Of a stretch of DNA of 64,000 nt, positions 25,770-34,667 are shown in pieces; the stretch's first letter is position 1, and every line of letters starts with the position of its first letter. Origin of the DNA: CAYLNH01 sp964384625. Lineage in GTDB: Bacteria > Verrucomicrobiota > Lentisphaeria > JABSQK01. Under the pieces are notes generated by a model, which saw only the letters and a program-made list of their open reading frames with translations, had not been told where the DNA came from and searched no databases. A program made the translations under genes and the position numbers. Location: positions 3,151-67,150 of the forward strand of contig CAYLNH010000008.1 of assembly GCA_964384625.1 (NCBI GenBank), in the 5' to 3' direction.

Positions 25770-26975
25770 TCAGTCGGGTTCGAAGCCGGCTTCGGCGATC
25801 GCCCGCTTGAGCTCGGCATCGGTCAGGTCGTTGCCTTTAATGTCGACGTTGCCGGTCTCCAGGTCCACCTCGACGGCGCCAACGCCGCTGATGACCAGGA
25901 GGGCGTTCCGGACTTTGCCGGCGCAACCTTCACAGCTCATGCCGGCTACCTTGATGGTCAGTTCCTGCTCCACAGTTCCTGCCCCTTTTCGTTGGCGTCG
26001 CCACCGGCTGAAATCGCGAACGGCAAACCAGATACAGGCCGCAACCAAAAGCCCGCCGCAGACGACGCTGATCCAGGACGTGTGGTCATGCTGCATGGGG
26101 CCGACCCGGCCGCCGGTTTCCAGAACAAAGCCGAACAGATAACCGAACGCAATGCTGCCGAGGGTGATCGTGGTGAGATAGATCGCCAGTACCCTGGCGC
26201 CGAAACTGCGGTAGACCGCGCCGAGAGTGGCGACGTTCGACGCCGGCCCGGCCATCAGGAAGACCAGCGCGGCGCCCGGCGGCATGCCGGCGGCGACCAG
26301 CGCCGCAGCGATCGGCACCGAGCTTGTGGCGCAGACATACAGCGGCAGCGAGATCACCAGCATCAGCAGCAAAGCCATAATGCCGCCGGCATACCAGGCG
26401 CCGCTGAAGAAGTCCTTCGGCACCCAGGTGCTGATGGCTGCGGACACCACAACGCCGATGACAATCCAGTGCCAGATCATGTGCAGCAGGTCATTGAAGG
26501 CGAAATCCCAAATGGCTTTGATGCCCTTCCGGCAGGCTGTGTCCGCCCGGTTCGCGGCGGCCGGAGCGGAAGCCGGCGGCACGAGAACCTGGGTGGCGGC
26601 GCCGCCGATTAACCCGGTGACCGCCGCGCTGAACACCTTGAACAAGGCGAACGGCCAGCCGAGGAAACTGGCGCTGACGAAGATCGAGTCGACGCCGGTC
26701 TGCGGCGTGCTGATCAGGAAGCCGACCGCGGCCCCGTCGCTGGCGCCCTGTTTCTTGATGCCCAGAGCCGCGGGAATCACGCCGCAGGAACACAGCGGCA
26801 TCGGGACACCGAGAACAATGGCTTTGACCACGGCGATGAAACCGCTGGAACCGAGGTGGCGTTCAACGAAATCGCGCGGCACCAGAATATGCAGCAATCC
26901 GGCCACGCCGAGGCCGAGGAACAGCCAGGGCGCCAGCTCGGTCACAACGTTCCAGAGGTTTTGCAGATAGTCCAT
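25770..26975 (-). CDS. Permease of the SO_0444/DUF318 metal-efflux type with C-terminal HMA domain
   Basis: 401 residues from ATG 26975; a TTG 20 codons upstream is an alternative. About eight membrane segments include the conserved VPMPLCSCGVIP motif (two Cys, about residues 58-69) and a second half with SSVPIAAALVAAGMPPGAALVFLMAGPASN. The last 70 residues are a heavy-metal-associated domain with GMSCEGCAGKV, the Cys-x-x-Cys metal site. Relatives export copper or zinc. No metal regulator is adjacent. Confidence 0.85.
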   Translation of the reverse strand: MDYLQNLWNVVTELAPWLFLGLGVAGLLHILVPRDFVERHLGSSGFIAVVKAIVLGVPMPLCSCGVIPAALGIKKQGASDGAAVGFLISTPQTGVDSIFVSASFLGWPFALFKVFSAAVTGLIGGAATQVLVPPASAPAAANRADTACRKGIKAIWDFAFNDLLHMIWHWIVIGVVVSAAISTWVPKDFFSGAWYAGGIMALLLMLVISLPLYVCATSSVPIAAALVAAGMPPGAALVFLMAGPASNVATLGAVYRSFGARVLAIYLTTITLGSIAFGYLFGFVLETGGRVGPMQHDHTSWISVVCGGLLVAACIWFAVRDFSRWRRQRKGAGTVEQELTIKVAGMSCEGCAGKVRNALLVISGVGAVEVDLETGNVDIKGNDLTDAELKRAIAEAGFEPD

Positions 26976-27062
26976 GGTTCCATTTGCCCAAATGAACGGG
27001 CGTGTTGCTTCGTGTTTCTGCTTTTTGTTCAACAATAGATTCAGGCCCGGCCTCGCCTCAAG

Positions 27063-28658
27063 TCAGGCAAGTCGCCGCCTGAGGACGCGGGCCAGCAACC
27101 AGCCGAGAAAGGCGGCGGGAAGCATGGCGACCAGGATCACGATCAGGCAGAGGCCGGCGGCATCGGCGTAGACGCCGAAATGGATCAACGTGAAAAACCG
27201 GACGGAAACGATGGGATAGCCCGGCGGACAGACCAGGAAGGACGCGCCGAGTTCGCCGAGATTCAGCACCAGGCAGACCAGCCAGGCGCAGGCCAGGCCG
27301 CGCCAGCAAAGGGGCGCTGAGATACCGTACAGCCGGCGAACGAAACCGGCGCCCTCCAGTTTCGCGGCGTCATGCAGGCTGCCCGGCACCCGCTGCACCG
27401 CCGGATACAGGATCAACGCCGCGAACGGCAGGCTGCGCAGCATCCAGGCAAACACCAGAATCAACGGCGAATCATAGATGCCGCCGAGGACGTCGTTGTT
27501 GAGCGTCATGATCAGGCCGACCCCCACCAGCGGCGCCGGCACCGCCAGGAGCAGCACCACCGCCAGATCCACCAGCCAGCCGTATCGCCGGCGCGCCATC
27601 GCGGCCCAGACGAAGGCCAACTTGACGGTGACAGCCGCGGCAACGCCCGCCAGCGGCACGGTACGCAGCAGTTCCGCCGTCGTCGTGCGGCCGGCATTCA
27701 GCAGATTTGTCGGCGACGCAACCGCACGCAGCAAGGCGCCGAGCGGAATCAGCAGAACCAGGGCGTAGACCAGCAGCACGAGGCCGATCCCGGGAACGGT
27801 CCAGCGACCCAGCGGCACCGTTGCCGGCGGTCGCAGCGCCCCCTCTTCAGTTCGTTCGCCAAACGAACGAAAACGGCGCCGCAGCAGCCACAGAAGCAGG
27901 CCGAAGACGAAGACCTCCGGCAGCGCGACCGCCGCGGCACGCCAGGGCTTGACTGCGTCAATCGCTTCTCCCAGCGCCTGCTCCGGCAGTTGGAATTGAA
28001 TGTAGGTCTCCTCCGCGAACGTCCGCAGGTTCAGCGTATCCGTCATGGTGATGTCGTGAAAAGAGAGCACGAGCACGGCCATGGCGGCGGCGGCAAGGCC
28101 CCACGCCGCATTGGGAATGCTGACGCTGCGGAACACCCCGCGCCAGCCGGCGTCGAGCAGGCCAAGGTCCTCCTGGGTGGAATCGCCGCCGGCAAACGTC
28201 GCCCCGCAGATCAGCGCCGTGGCCGGCAGATATGCCAGACCCTGAACCGCGCCGACGGCCAGGGCCTTCTGCCACCAGTCGCCGATGTTGAACCAGACCG
28301 CGTTGCCGATGACGGCCATCCACGCGGTTGATACCGCGTACAGCGGGATACAGCTCGCAATCAGCGCCGCGGCCAGAAAAATACGGCGGCCGGGCAGTCG
28401 CGTCCGAAACAGCAGGAAGCCCAGCGGCACGCCCGGAATCAGATTCACCGCCAGTGTCACCCCGCAGACCGCCAACGTGTTCCGCAGCAGAACGCCGATC
28501 CTGCCGGTGTCCCCGTAGACCGCCGTCAGATGGCGAAACGAAGGCCCCCCTTGCCAGAAGACGCCCAACAGCATGAGCAGCACCGGCGCCATGACCGCCA
28601 GGCTGACGGCGATGGCGACGACCGCGAACACGGAATCTGTCCAGGAGGTCCTGCGCAT
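27063..28658 (-). CDS. Fused double ABC-transporter permease
   Basis: 531 residues with AGGAG before ATG 28658. Two permease units of about six membrane segments each are fused head to tail, joined near residue 265 by a basic RRRFRSFGER segment. The second unit contains an EAA-type loop (AAKLEGAGFVRRLYGISAPL) that contacts the ATPase; the first has a weaker one (LGLLDAGWRGVFRSVSIP). This is the arrangement of iron(III), thiamine or phosphonate importers (FbpB/ThiP-like). No substrate-binding protein or ATPase lies next to it, so it is an orphan here. Confidence 0.8.
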   Translation of the reverse strand: MRRTSWTDSVFAVVAIAVSLAVMAPVLLMLLGVFWQGGPSFRHLTAVYGDTGRIGVLLRNTLAVCGVTLAVNLIPGVPLGFLLFRTRLPGRRIFLAAALIASCIPLYAVSTAWMAVIGNAVWFNIGDWWQKALAVGAVQGLAYLPATALICGATFAGGDSTQEDLGLLDAGWRGVFRSVSIPNAAWGLAAAAMAVLVLSFHDITMTDTLNLRTFAEETYIQFQLPEQALGEAIDAVKPWRAAAVALPEVFVFGLLLWLLRRRFRSFGERTEEGALRPPATVPLGRWTVPGIGLVLLVYALVLLIPLGALLRAVASPTNLLNAGRTTTAELLRTVPLAGVAAAVTVKLAFVWAAMARRRYGWLVDLAVVLLLAVPAPLVGVGLIMTLNNDVLGGIYDSPLILVFAWMLRSLPFAALILYPAVQRVPGSLHDAAKLEGAGFVRRLYGISAPLCWRGLACAWLVCLVLNLGELGASFLVCPPGYPIVSVRFFTLIHFGVYADAAGLCLIVILVAMLPAAFLGWLLARVLRRRLA

Positions 28659-28795
28659 ACTTGCTCCTGTGGGCTGTCACAGGAAGGTAACCGCGTTGCT
28701 CGATTCCACCAGTCACGGCGCCGCCGGAGTGGCGGCAGGCTGCGGCGCCCGCCGCCGAAGCAAGTCCGTGCCGGCTGCGCCGGAGGCGGAGCGCT

Positions 28796-29224
28796 TCAGC
28801 GGCGGAGCTGGATTCGCCGGCCGGTCCGCACCGTCAACAACGATACCAGCGAAACGCAGAACAGCGGCGCCAGGAATGCCAGGGCGGCAGCGACGCCGGT
28901 GAATCTGAAGTGGTAGTGCCCGGGGCTGACGGGGCCGTTCATCACGGCAAAGAGGCAGATCGCACCGAACCCGCCGCTCACCAGCAGGCCGACCAGCGAC
29001 ATGACCACCCGCGGCGCAACACTGCCGTATTCCACATCACGATGCCGGTGCAGGACCCGGCCGCGGCGCACACGCATCGTTCGATGCTTGCTGATTGGCT
29101 CGGAATTGTGCCGGCGCCGGCGACGCCATTGCCGGGCCCGGCGTTTACGAAGAGACTGAGCCCGGTTTTCCTGGCCGCGCTTAATGCGGCTGAAGGCTCC
29201 CATTGCGGCGCCACAAGTTCCCAT
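28796..29224 (-). CDS. Small Arg-rich membrane protein, unknown function
   Basis: 142 residues from ATG 29224, chosen because AAGGAGGA lies at ideal spacing. The N-terminal 65 residues are strongly basic (a run of arginines near 28-38), followed by two membrane helices (about 72-95 and 109-132) and a short basic tail. No family recognised. It lies between the fused permease and DNA ligase genes on the same strand. The basic region could bind nucleic acid or acidic lipid, but this is only composition-based. Confidence 0.6.
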   Translation of the reverse strand: MGTCGAAMGAFSRIKRGQENRAQSLRKRRARQWRRRRRHNSEPISKHRTMRVRRGRVLHRHRDVEYGSVAPRVVMSLVGLLVSGGFGAICLFAVMNGPVSPGHYHFRFTGVAAALAFLAPLFCVSLVSLLTVRTGRRIQLRR

Positions 29225-29342
29225 GGCGGTCCTCCTTGAGTTGCGTCTTTGCTCAAGGGGACGACGGCCGGCGGCGATTATGTACGACTGCACCGGAACC
29301 GCACGCGGCATCCGGCAACCGGGTTCGCTCTGCCGTACCGGT

Positions 29343-31382
29343 CTACTCCGGCTGCGCGTATTTCAGAAACTCCGACGCCGGCAGGATCCGTGTCTGCAGC
29401 TCCCTGGCACGCCTCAGCTTGCGGCCGGGCTCACGGCCGACAATCAGGATGTCCGTCTTGCTATTGACCGTGTCGCTGACGATTGCCCCGGCGGCAGCCA
29501 ACCAGGCGACGGCCTGTTTCCGGGTCATGCCGTCGATGGCGCCGGTGATCACGCAGTGTTTGCCGCGAAAGAACGGATGACTCGTCTCGGCCGTCGCAGC
29601 GAACTGCAGACCGGCGGCTTTCAGGGCGGCAAGCAGCTCCCGGTGTTGCCGATCCTGGAAATACCGCCGGATCTCCGTCGCCGTCACCGGGCCGACCCCG
29701 GGAACACGCTGCAACGCTTCCGCGTCGGCCGCCGCCAGCGCGTCCAGTGTCCGGAATGTACGCATCAAACGGGCGGCCGTAGCCGGTCCGACCTGGTTGA
29801 TGCCGAGGGCAAGGAGGAGCTGCACCGCCGGCCGGCGCCGGCTGGCCCGGATCTCATCGAGCAAGCTGTCGGCCGTCTTGGCGCCAAGGAGGTCCTTGAC
29901 GGTGCCGGCGCGTTGCGGCAGGCGGTAGAAGTCCGCCGGGGTGCGCAGCAGCTGACGCTGATGGAGGGCATCCACGGTTGCCGGCCCCAGACCGTCCAGC
30001 CCCATGGTCCGGCCAAAGTAGAGCAGCTGTTGGCGTCGTCGTCCCGGACAATCCCGATTGGTGCAGTACAACGTCGTCCCATCGCGCCGGAGAACGCTGT
30101 TGCAGCAGGCGCACGCCTGCGGCAGAGCGATGACGCGCTCCTTGCCGGTGCGCGCCTGCCGGTGGACAGCGGCCACGGCCGGGATGATGTCGCCGCGTTT
30201 CTGGATGTCAACCACGTCGCCGACGCGGATATCACGCCGCCGGACGGCGGCGAAGTTGTGCAGTGTCGCCCGCCCGACCGTCGTGCCGGCGAGCATGACC
30301 GGCTGGAGTTCGGCAACGGGCGTCAAGCGGCCGGTGCGGCCAACCTGAACCGTCACGCTGATAATCTTCGTGCGCGCCGACGGCGAGGAGAACTTGATGG
30401 CAATGGCCCAGTTCGGGTAGGTCCTCGACGTGCCCAGCTTACCGCGCAGACGGAAATCATCGACCTTGGCAACCACACCGTCGGCGGGGAACGGCAGCTT
30501 GCGGCGGCGGGCGGCGGCGACCGCACTCCAGAGGGCGGTCGGGCCTTCGGCCCAGGTTGCCGCCGGCACCGGCAGGCCGTAGGCGGAAAGCGTTTCCAGG
30601 AGCTCCTTGTGATGGCGGAACGACACGCCTTTGACGTCGCCGACGCCATAGCAGACAAGGCGCAGCGGCCGCCGACGAACGGCTTTGGGGTCCAGCAGTT
30701 TGAGCGAACCGACGGCCGCGTTGCGCGGGTTCGCGAAGGCAGGCTTCTGCTCCTGCCGCCGGCGCCGGTTGAGTTGTTTCAAATCATCGAAGCGCATATA
30801 GACCTCGCCGCGCACTTCGAGGAGTGCCGGCGGTTCTGCGGTCAGCAGTCGCAGAGGCAGCGACCGGATCGTCCTGGCGTTGGCGGTCACGTCGTCACCG
30901 CGGGTGCCGTCGCCGCGCGTCAGCGCCCGGGTCAGAACGCCGTTTTCATAGCGCAGCGACAAACTCAGGCCGTCGTACTTCGGCTCCAGAACGTACCGGA
31001 TGCTCGGCTGGTTCACTGTCTTGCGAACCGTCAGGTCGAAAGCCTCGAAAGCCTCGCGGGCATAGCATTTCTGCAGGCTCAGCAACGGGATCGTGTGGGG
31101 GACCTGCTTGAATCCGGGCGTCGGCCCGCCGCCGACCTTCCGAGTGGGCGAATCCGGCGTGATCAGCCTGGGATGTTCCTGCTCCAACCGGACGAGCTCG
31201 GCATAGAGAGCGTCGTATTCCTGATCACTGATCTCCGGTTGTCCCTTGACGTAGTAGAGGTAGTCATGCCGGGTGATCTCCCGGCGCAGTTGTTGCAGCC
31301 GGCGGCGGACGGCTTCGTCGTTCGCCGAGGCAAGCCGGCAGCAGCCCAGAAAGGCCACACAGAGGCAGAGCATGAATCGCAT
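29343..31382 (-). CDS. ligA: NAD-dependent DNA ligase with apparent signal peptide
   Basis: Seals DNA nicks using NAD. 679 residues with the full LigA order: Ia domain (HDYLYYV), nucleotidyltransferase with adenylated K135 (LEPKYDGLS), OB fold, Cys4 zinc finger (CACC...C....C), helix-hairpin-helix repeats and C-terminal BRCT (about 605-679). It is unusual that the protein opens with a hydrophobic stretch ending ASA-ND (about 1-20), which reads like a Sec signal peptide. The ATG at 31382 has GGGAG at ideal spacing, supporting this start. The alternative is a later start, but no good one is seen. It may be a second, exported or membrane-tethered ligase, with the housekeeping ligA elsewhere. Confidence 0.92.
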   Translation of the reverse strand: MRFMLCLCVAFLGCCRLASANDEAVRRRLQQLRREITRHDYLYYVKGQPEISDQEYDALYAELVRLEQEHPRLITPDSPTRKVGGGPTPGFKQVPHTIPLLSLQKCYAREAFEAFDLTVRKTVNQPSIRYVLEPKYDGLSLSLRYENGVLTRALTRGDGTRGDDVTANARTIRSLPLRLLTAEPPALLEVRGEVYMRFDDLKQLNRRRRQEQKPAFANPRNAAVGSLKLLDPKAVRRRPLRLVCYGVGDVKGVSFRHHKELLETLSAYGLPVPAATWAEGPTALWSAVAAARRRKLPFPADGVVAKVDDFRLRGKLGTSRTYPNWAIAIKFSSPSARTKIISVTVQVGRTGRLTPVAELQPVMLAGTTVGRATLHNFAAVRRRDIRVGDVVDIQKRGDIIPAVAAVHRQARTGKERVIALPQACACCNSVLRRDGTTLYCTNRDCPGRRRQQLLYFGRTMGLDGLGPATVDALHQRQLLRTPADFYRLPQRAGTVKDLLGAKTADSLLDEIRASRRRPAVQLLLALGINQVGPATAARLMRTFRTLDALAAADAEALQRVPGVGPVTATEIRRYFQDRQHRELLAALKAAGLQFAATAETSHPFFRGKHCVITGAIDGMTRKQAVAWLAAAGAIVSDTVNSKTDILIVGREPGRKLRRARELQTRILPASEFLKYAQPE

Positions 31383-31755
31383 TGAATTCTCCCACAGGAT
31401 GCAGATTGACAGATCACGAGGAACCCCATTCCACCGGCCGCCTGCCGCCGGCGAAGGCACCGGCGGAAGTTCGCGGCAAGGTTCCCAAAACCACGGCGCT
31501 TACCTTGGCCGGGCCGCCGCCGGATGCAACCCCGGCGCCGCCGGAATTCTCGATTTCCTCAGCCCGGAAGCCTCCCGCGCTTCGCGTTTTGCCGTCAACA
31601 TCTCCCCGGGTTTTGCCCAAGCTGCACCCGCCGCGCAAAGCCTCCCCGCGCCTCGTGCCGTGGGTGAGCTACATCTCCCGCGAAAAGATCCCCCTGGCGG
31701 TGCCGGGGGAGTGTCAGCCCCCCTCAGTTTCGCCTTCGCCCCGACTCTCCCGCCC

Positions 31756-31800
31756 TTTGCTCCGGAATAGGCAAATTGTAGTTGCCAATTCCGGAGCAAA
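31756..31800. repeat. 19-bp inverted repeat (one mismatch), 7-nt loop
   Basis: Left arm 31756-31774 (begins TTTGCTCCGGAAT), loop ATTGTAG 31775-31781, right arm 31782-31800. Only one of 19 pairs is mismatched. No T-run follows. Confidence 0.8.
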
Positions 31801-31814
31801 GAGCGGGGTTTCCG

Positions 31815-31895
31815 GCGTGCCGGTTGAACTGAAGGGGGTATAGATACTCCCCAAGCTGAGCTTGGGATCTCGTCTCGGAGAGCAGGAACCTGATG
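31815..31895 (+). repeat. Dispersed repeat B, copy 3
   Basis: GAACTGAAGGGGGTAT, ATACTCCCC, then the palindromic CCCAAGCTGAGCTTGGG, then ATCTCGTCTCGGAGAGCAGG. It shares blocks with 8455-8541 and 25656-25715. GGGGTAT/ATACTCCCC can also fold as a stem. Confidence 0.7.
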
Positions 31896-31997
31896 CCGTA
31901 CACTTCTCGCGAACGATGTAGACAGACAGCCCCTGCCGGCGGGATTCCGGCAAGGAGCAGGATGTCCCAGCCCTCTTTACGTCAGCACGATTCCGGC

Positions 31998-34655
31998 CTA
32001 ATCGGCAGCACTCATGAATGCCGCCATGGCGCGCGAGAGACCGTCCAGAGCGGACGCATCCGGCAAAGTGACGGTCAATTGCAGTTTGCCGTCATCGGTT
32101 TGTTCCAGGCATTCGGAGAAGCCTTGCTTCAGGCCGTTCGCCATGGTCTGCAGTTCGGGAGTGTCTTCCTGCGGGGGCGCCATTTCGGCCAACAGATTGA
32201 AGGCGGCGCTCAACATCTGTCCGGCGGCAGCCGAGACCCGTTGGCGGCGTTCGCCGCGCGCGGGCGGCGCGGTTTCTTTTTCCGCCGGCGCGGCTTCTTC
32301 GCGGGCGCCAAGGAGGACTTCCAGCCGGCGTTTGAGCTCTTCCATGCCGCTTTCCATGGACACTTCCGCCACTTCGGAGTTGATGTCCAGCGCGGCCAGG
32401 GCCAATTCGTGTTTGGCCGACAACGTGGTAAGCAGGTTCTCCTCCAGCGTGCCCTCGGTCACCAGCAGGTAAACCTGCACGGGGTTCCTCTGGCCCATGC
32501 GGTGGGCCCGCGCGATGCGTTGCTCCAGCACCGCCGGGTTCCACGGCAGGTCGACGTTGATCACGGTGTTGGCGCTCTGCAGGTTCAGGCCCGTGGCGCC
32601 GGCATTGGTGGTGATAAACAGCCGGCAGTCCGAATCATCGTTGAACTCGCGCATCAGGGCCGCGCGCTTCTTCTGCGGCACCGAGCCGTCGAGCCGGACA
32701 AACTTCAGATTCAACGCCCGCAATTGCGGCTCGATCAGGTCGAGCATGCTGGTCCATTCCGAGAACAGGACCACCTTGCGATCGGTGCTGTCGGCAATTT
32801 CCTCGAACAGCTCAAAGAGCCGATCGAGTTTGCTGGAGCAGTTCGGCTCCTGTTTGTCGGCCAGGATACTCGCGTTGGCACAGAGACGACACATCAAGAG
32901 GGCCTTCTGCAGTCGCATCAGATCCATCTGTGTCAGATACTTCTTGCGTACGATGCCACTGACAATCCGCATGTGCGTTCCGTGCAGCTCGAGTTGCGCG
33001 TCGGTCGGTTCGACGCGGATGATCTCGGTGGTGCGCGGCGGCAGTTCGTCCAGCACCTGGGCCCGCGTCCGCCGCAGCAGAATCGGGCTGAGTTTTTCAC
33101 GCAGCTGATCCAGGTTGCGATAGCCCAGGACCCGGCCTTTCTCGTTGACGATCCGGTGTTCATGCAGGAACCGGAACGCCGGGCCCAGGCGCTGTTCGTC
33201 GACGAACTGCACGACGGTGTAGAGTTCTTCGAGCCGGTTCTCGAGCGGCGTCCCGGTCAACACCAGAGCGAACGGCGAATTCAGACTGCGAATCATCCGG
33301 GAGGTTTTCGCTTCCCAGTTTTTGATCCGCTGGCCTTCGTCGAGAATGATCAGATCCCAGGCCACGGGCTCGATGGCGTCGAGATCGCGAATCACCTGTT
33401 CGTAGTTGCAGATGGTGAAGAACGCGTCGGTGTCGTACTGCTCGGCGCGTTCGGCGGCGTTGCCCAGCACGAGTTGGGTCGTCCGGCCGCAGAACTTGTT
33501 GATCTCGCTGCGCCATTGCGACTTCAGCGATGCCGGGCAGATGATCAGCACTTTGGTGATCGCGGCTTCGATCCGGAGGAACTCGGCCAGACCGATGCCT
33601 TGGATGGTCTTGCCCAGTCCCATGTCATCGGCGAGGACGGCACGTCCGGCGCCGGCGGCGAAGGCGATGCCGTCAAGCTGGTAGGGCCGGAGTTCCGCGT
33701 TGATCAAATCCGTTCGCAGGGGGTGCTTTGCCGGGTTGCGACGGATGTCGGTAACGACCGTTTCGAGCCGCGCCTGGTGGAGGCGGTGCTGAATGAATTC
33801 TTCGGCGTCGGGATAGACCACCACATCCTGGCCCTCCCGCTGGATGGCCAGCAGCAGGCGGGTAAACGCCTCGACGTCGTGATCGATCACCCGGGCGGCC
33901 TTACCGGCCAGCTTCTTCACTGCCGCCGGCAAGCCGTCGGGAAGCAGCAAACGCAGGTGCGGCAAGCCGGAATAATCCAGCGATACGCTGATCGAGGGGC
34001 GCACATATGCCTGTTTCCGTTCTTTGGCGCGGAATTTGCGCTTTACTGTATTTTGGACTTTGATGATGTGCTTGCAGGTACCCAACGTGTTCTTACGGAA
34101 ATCCGGGCAGGAACAATAGGAGTCCCCGCGTCCCCAGCCGCGCAGCGCCACGCGATAGGTGTTGCCGGAAGTTCCGCTGTTGACGGTGTAGTCGGTCCAC
34201 AGCACCTTCGGGTCTGCGGATTGAACCCGCATGTTCTCTTCCTTCGCCCGTTCTTCGCGTTCCGCCAGCGCTCGGTCGACCAGTTCTTCCGGGCTGAGCA
34301 TCTCCAGGGGCAGCTTTTCGACCGGGACATCGGAAAGCCCCAGTGCCATCTTATTCTCGAGCACAAGGTGCAACACAGTGCCGATATGCTCGCACGGGAC
34401 ATCGCAAACACTGCATTCCGCCCGCAATCGGCGTTTCTTTGGGGACAGCCGCAGGTGTACGGTGGCGTCATCGAACTTGACCCGCAGGAATTCATTCGTC
34501 AGCGTCACATCCTTCCGAAAGTCGATCTCGGGCAGTGCATTTTTGTGGATCAGGCTGGCGTGTTTCTTTGCGCCCAACAGCTTTTCAGCCTGCTTCAGTT
34601 CCAGGTGCGACAGCCGGTCGCGCAAAGTCAGCTCATCGGTTGATTTGGTTTTCAT
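31998..34655 (-). CDS. SNF2-family DNA-dependent ATPase with two SWIM-type zinc motifs
   Basis: 885 residues. Two Cys/His zinc motifs of SWIM type precede the motor: C81-x2-C84...C88-x-H90 and C181-x-C183...C194-x-H196. The SNF2 ATPase (about 320-750) has Walker A DDMGLGKT (K349), Walker B LDEGQ (439-442), TGTPLENRLEEL, and the C-terminal lobe with FSEWTSMLDLIE, TTNAGATGLNLQ and QRIARAHRMGQ. The C-terminus (about 790-885) is low-complexity then helical. It is likely a double-stranded DNA translocase in repair, transcription recycling or defence. It lies 12 bases after the stop of a Lys-rich partner gene, so they are probably co-transcribed. Confidence 0.9.
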   Translation of the reverse strand: MKTKSTDELTLRDRLSHLELKQAEKLLGAKKHASLIHKNALPEIDFRKDVTLTNEFLRVKFDDATVHLRLSPKKRRLRAECSVCDVPCEHIGTVLHLVLENKMALGLSDVPVEKLPLEMLSPEELVDRALAEREERAKEENMRVQSADPKVLWTDYTVNSGTSGNTYRVALRGWGRGDSYCSCPDFRKNTLGTCKHIIKVQNTVKRKFRAKERKQAYVRPSISVSLDYSGLPHLRLLLPDGLPAAVKKLAGKAARVIDHDVEAFTRLLLAIQREGQDVVVYPDAEEFIQHRLHQARLETVVTDIRRNPAKHPLRTDLINAELRPYQLDGIAFAAGAGRAVLADDMGLGKTIQGIGLAEFLRIEAAITKVLIICPASLKSQWRSEINKFCGRTTQLVLGNAAERAEQYDTDAFFTICNYEQVIRDLDAIEPVAWDLIILDEGQRIKNWEAKTSRMIRSLNSPFALVLTGTPLENRLEELYTVVQFVDEQRLGPAFRFLHEHRIVNEKGRVLGYRNLDQLREKLSPILLRRTRAQVLDELPPRTTEIIRVEPTDAQLELHGTHMRIVSGIVRKKYLTQMDLMRLQKALLMCRLCANASILADKQEPNCSSKLDRLFELFEEIADSTDRKVVLFSEWTSMLDLIEPQLRALNLKFVRLDGSVPQKKRAALMREFNDDSDCRLFITTNAGATGLNLQSANTVINVDLPWNPAVLEQRIARAHRMGQRNPVQVYLLVTEGTLEENLLTTLSAKHELALAALDINSEVAEVSMESGMEELKRRLEVLLGAREEAAPAEKETAPPARGERRQRVSAAAGQMLSAAFNLLAEMAPPQEDTPELQTMANGLKQGFSECLEQTDDGKLQLTVTLPDASALDGLSRAMAAFMSAAD

Positions 34656-34667
34656 CAGGTCCTCGGT

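Larger units (their letters stand above)
31383..31997. other. Repeat-rich intergenic stretch
   Basis: 615 bases without a credible gene. It contains a 19-bp near-perfect inverted repeat (31756-31800) and dispersed repeat B copy 3 (31815-31895). The rest is GC-rich with no motif recognised. Confidence 0.6.

Noticed and set aside
29184..34643. Very long plus-strand open frames opposite ligA and the SNF2 gene (over 700 and 900 codons)
   Set aside because: They are antisense shadows caused by high-GC codon use. They translate to His/Arg/Gln-rich strings without domains, while the minus strand shows complete ligase and ATPase motifs.
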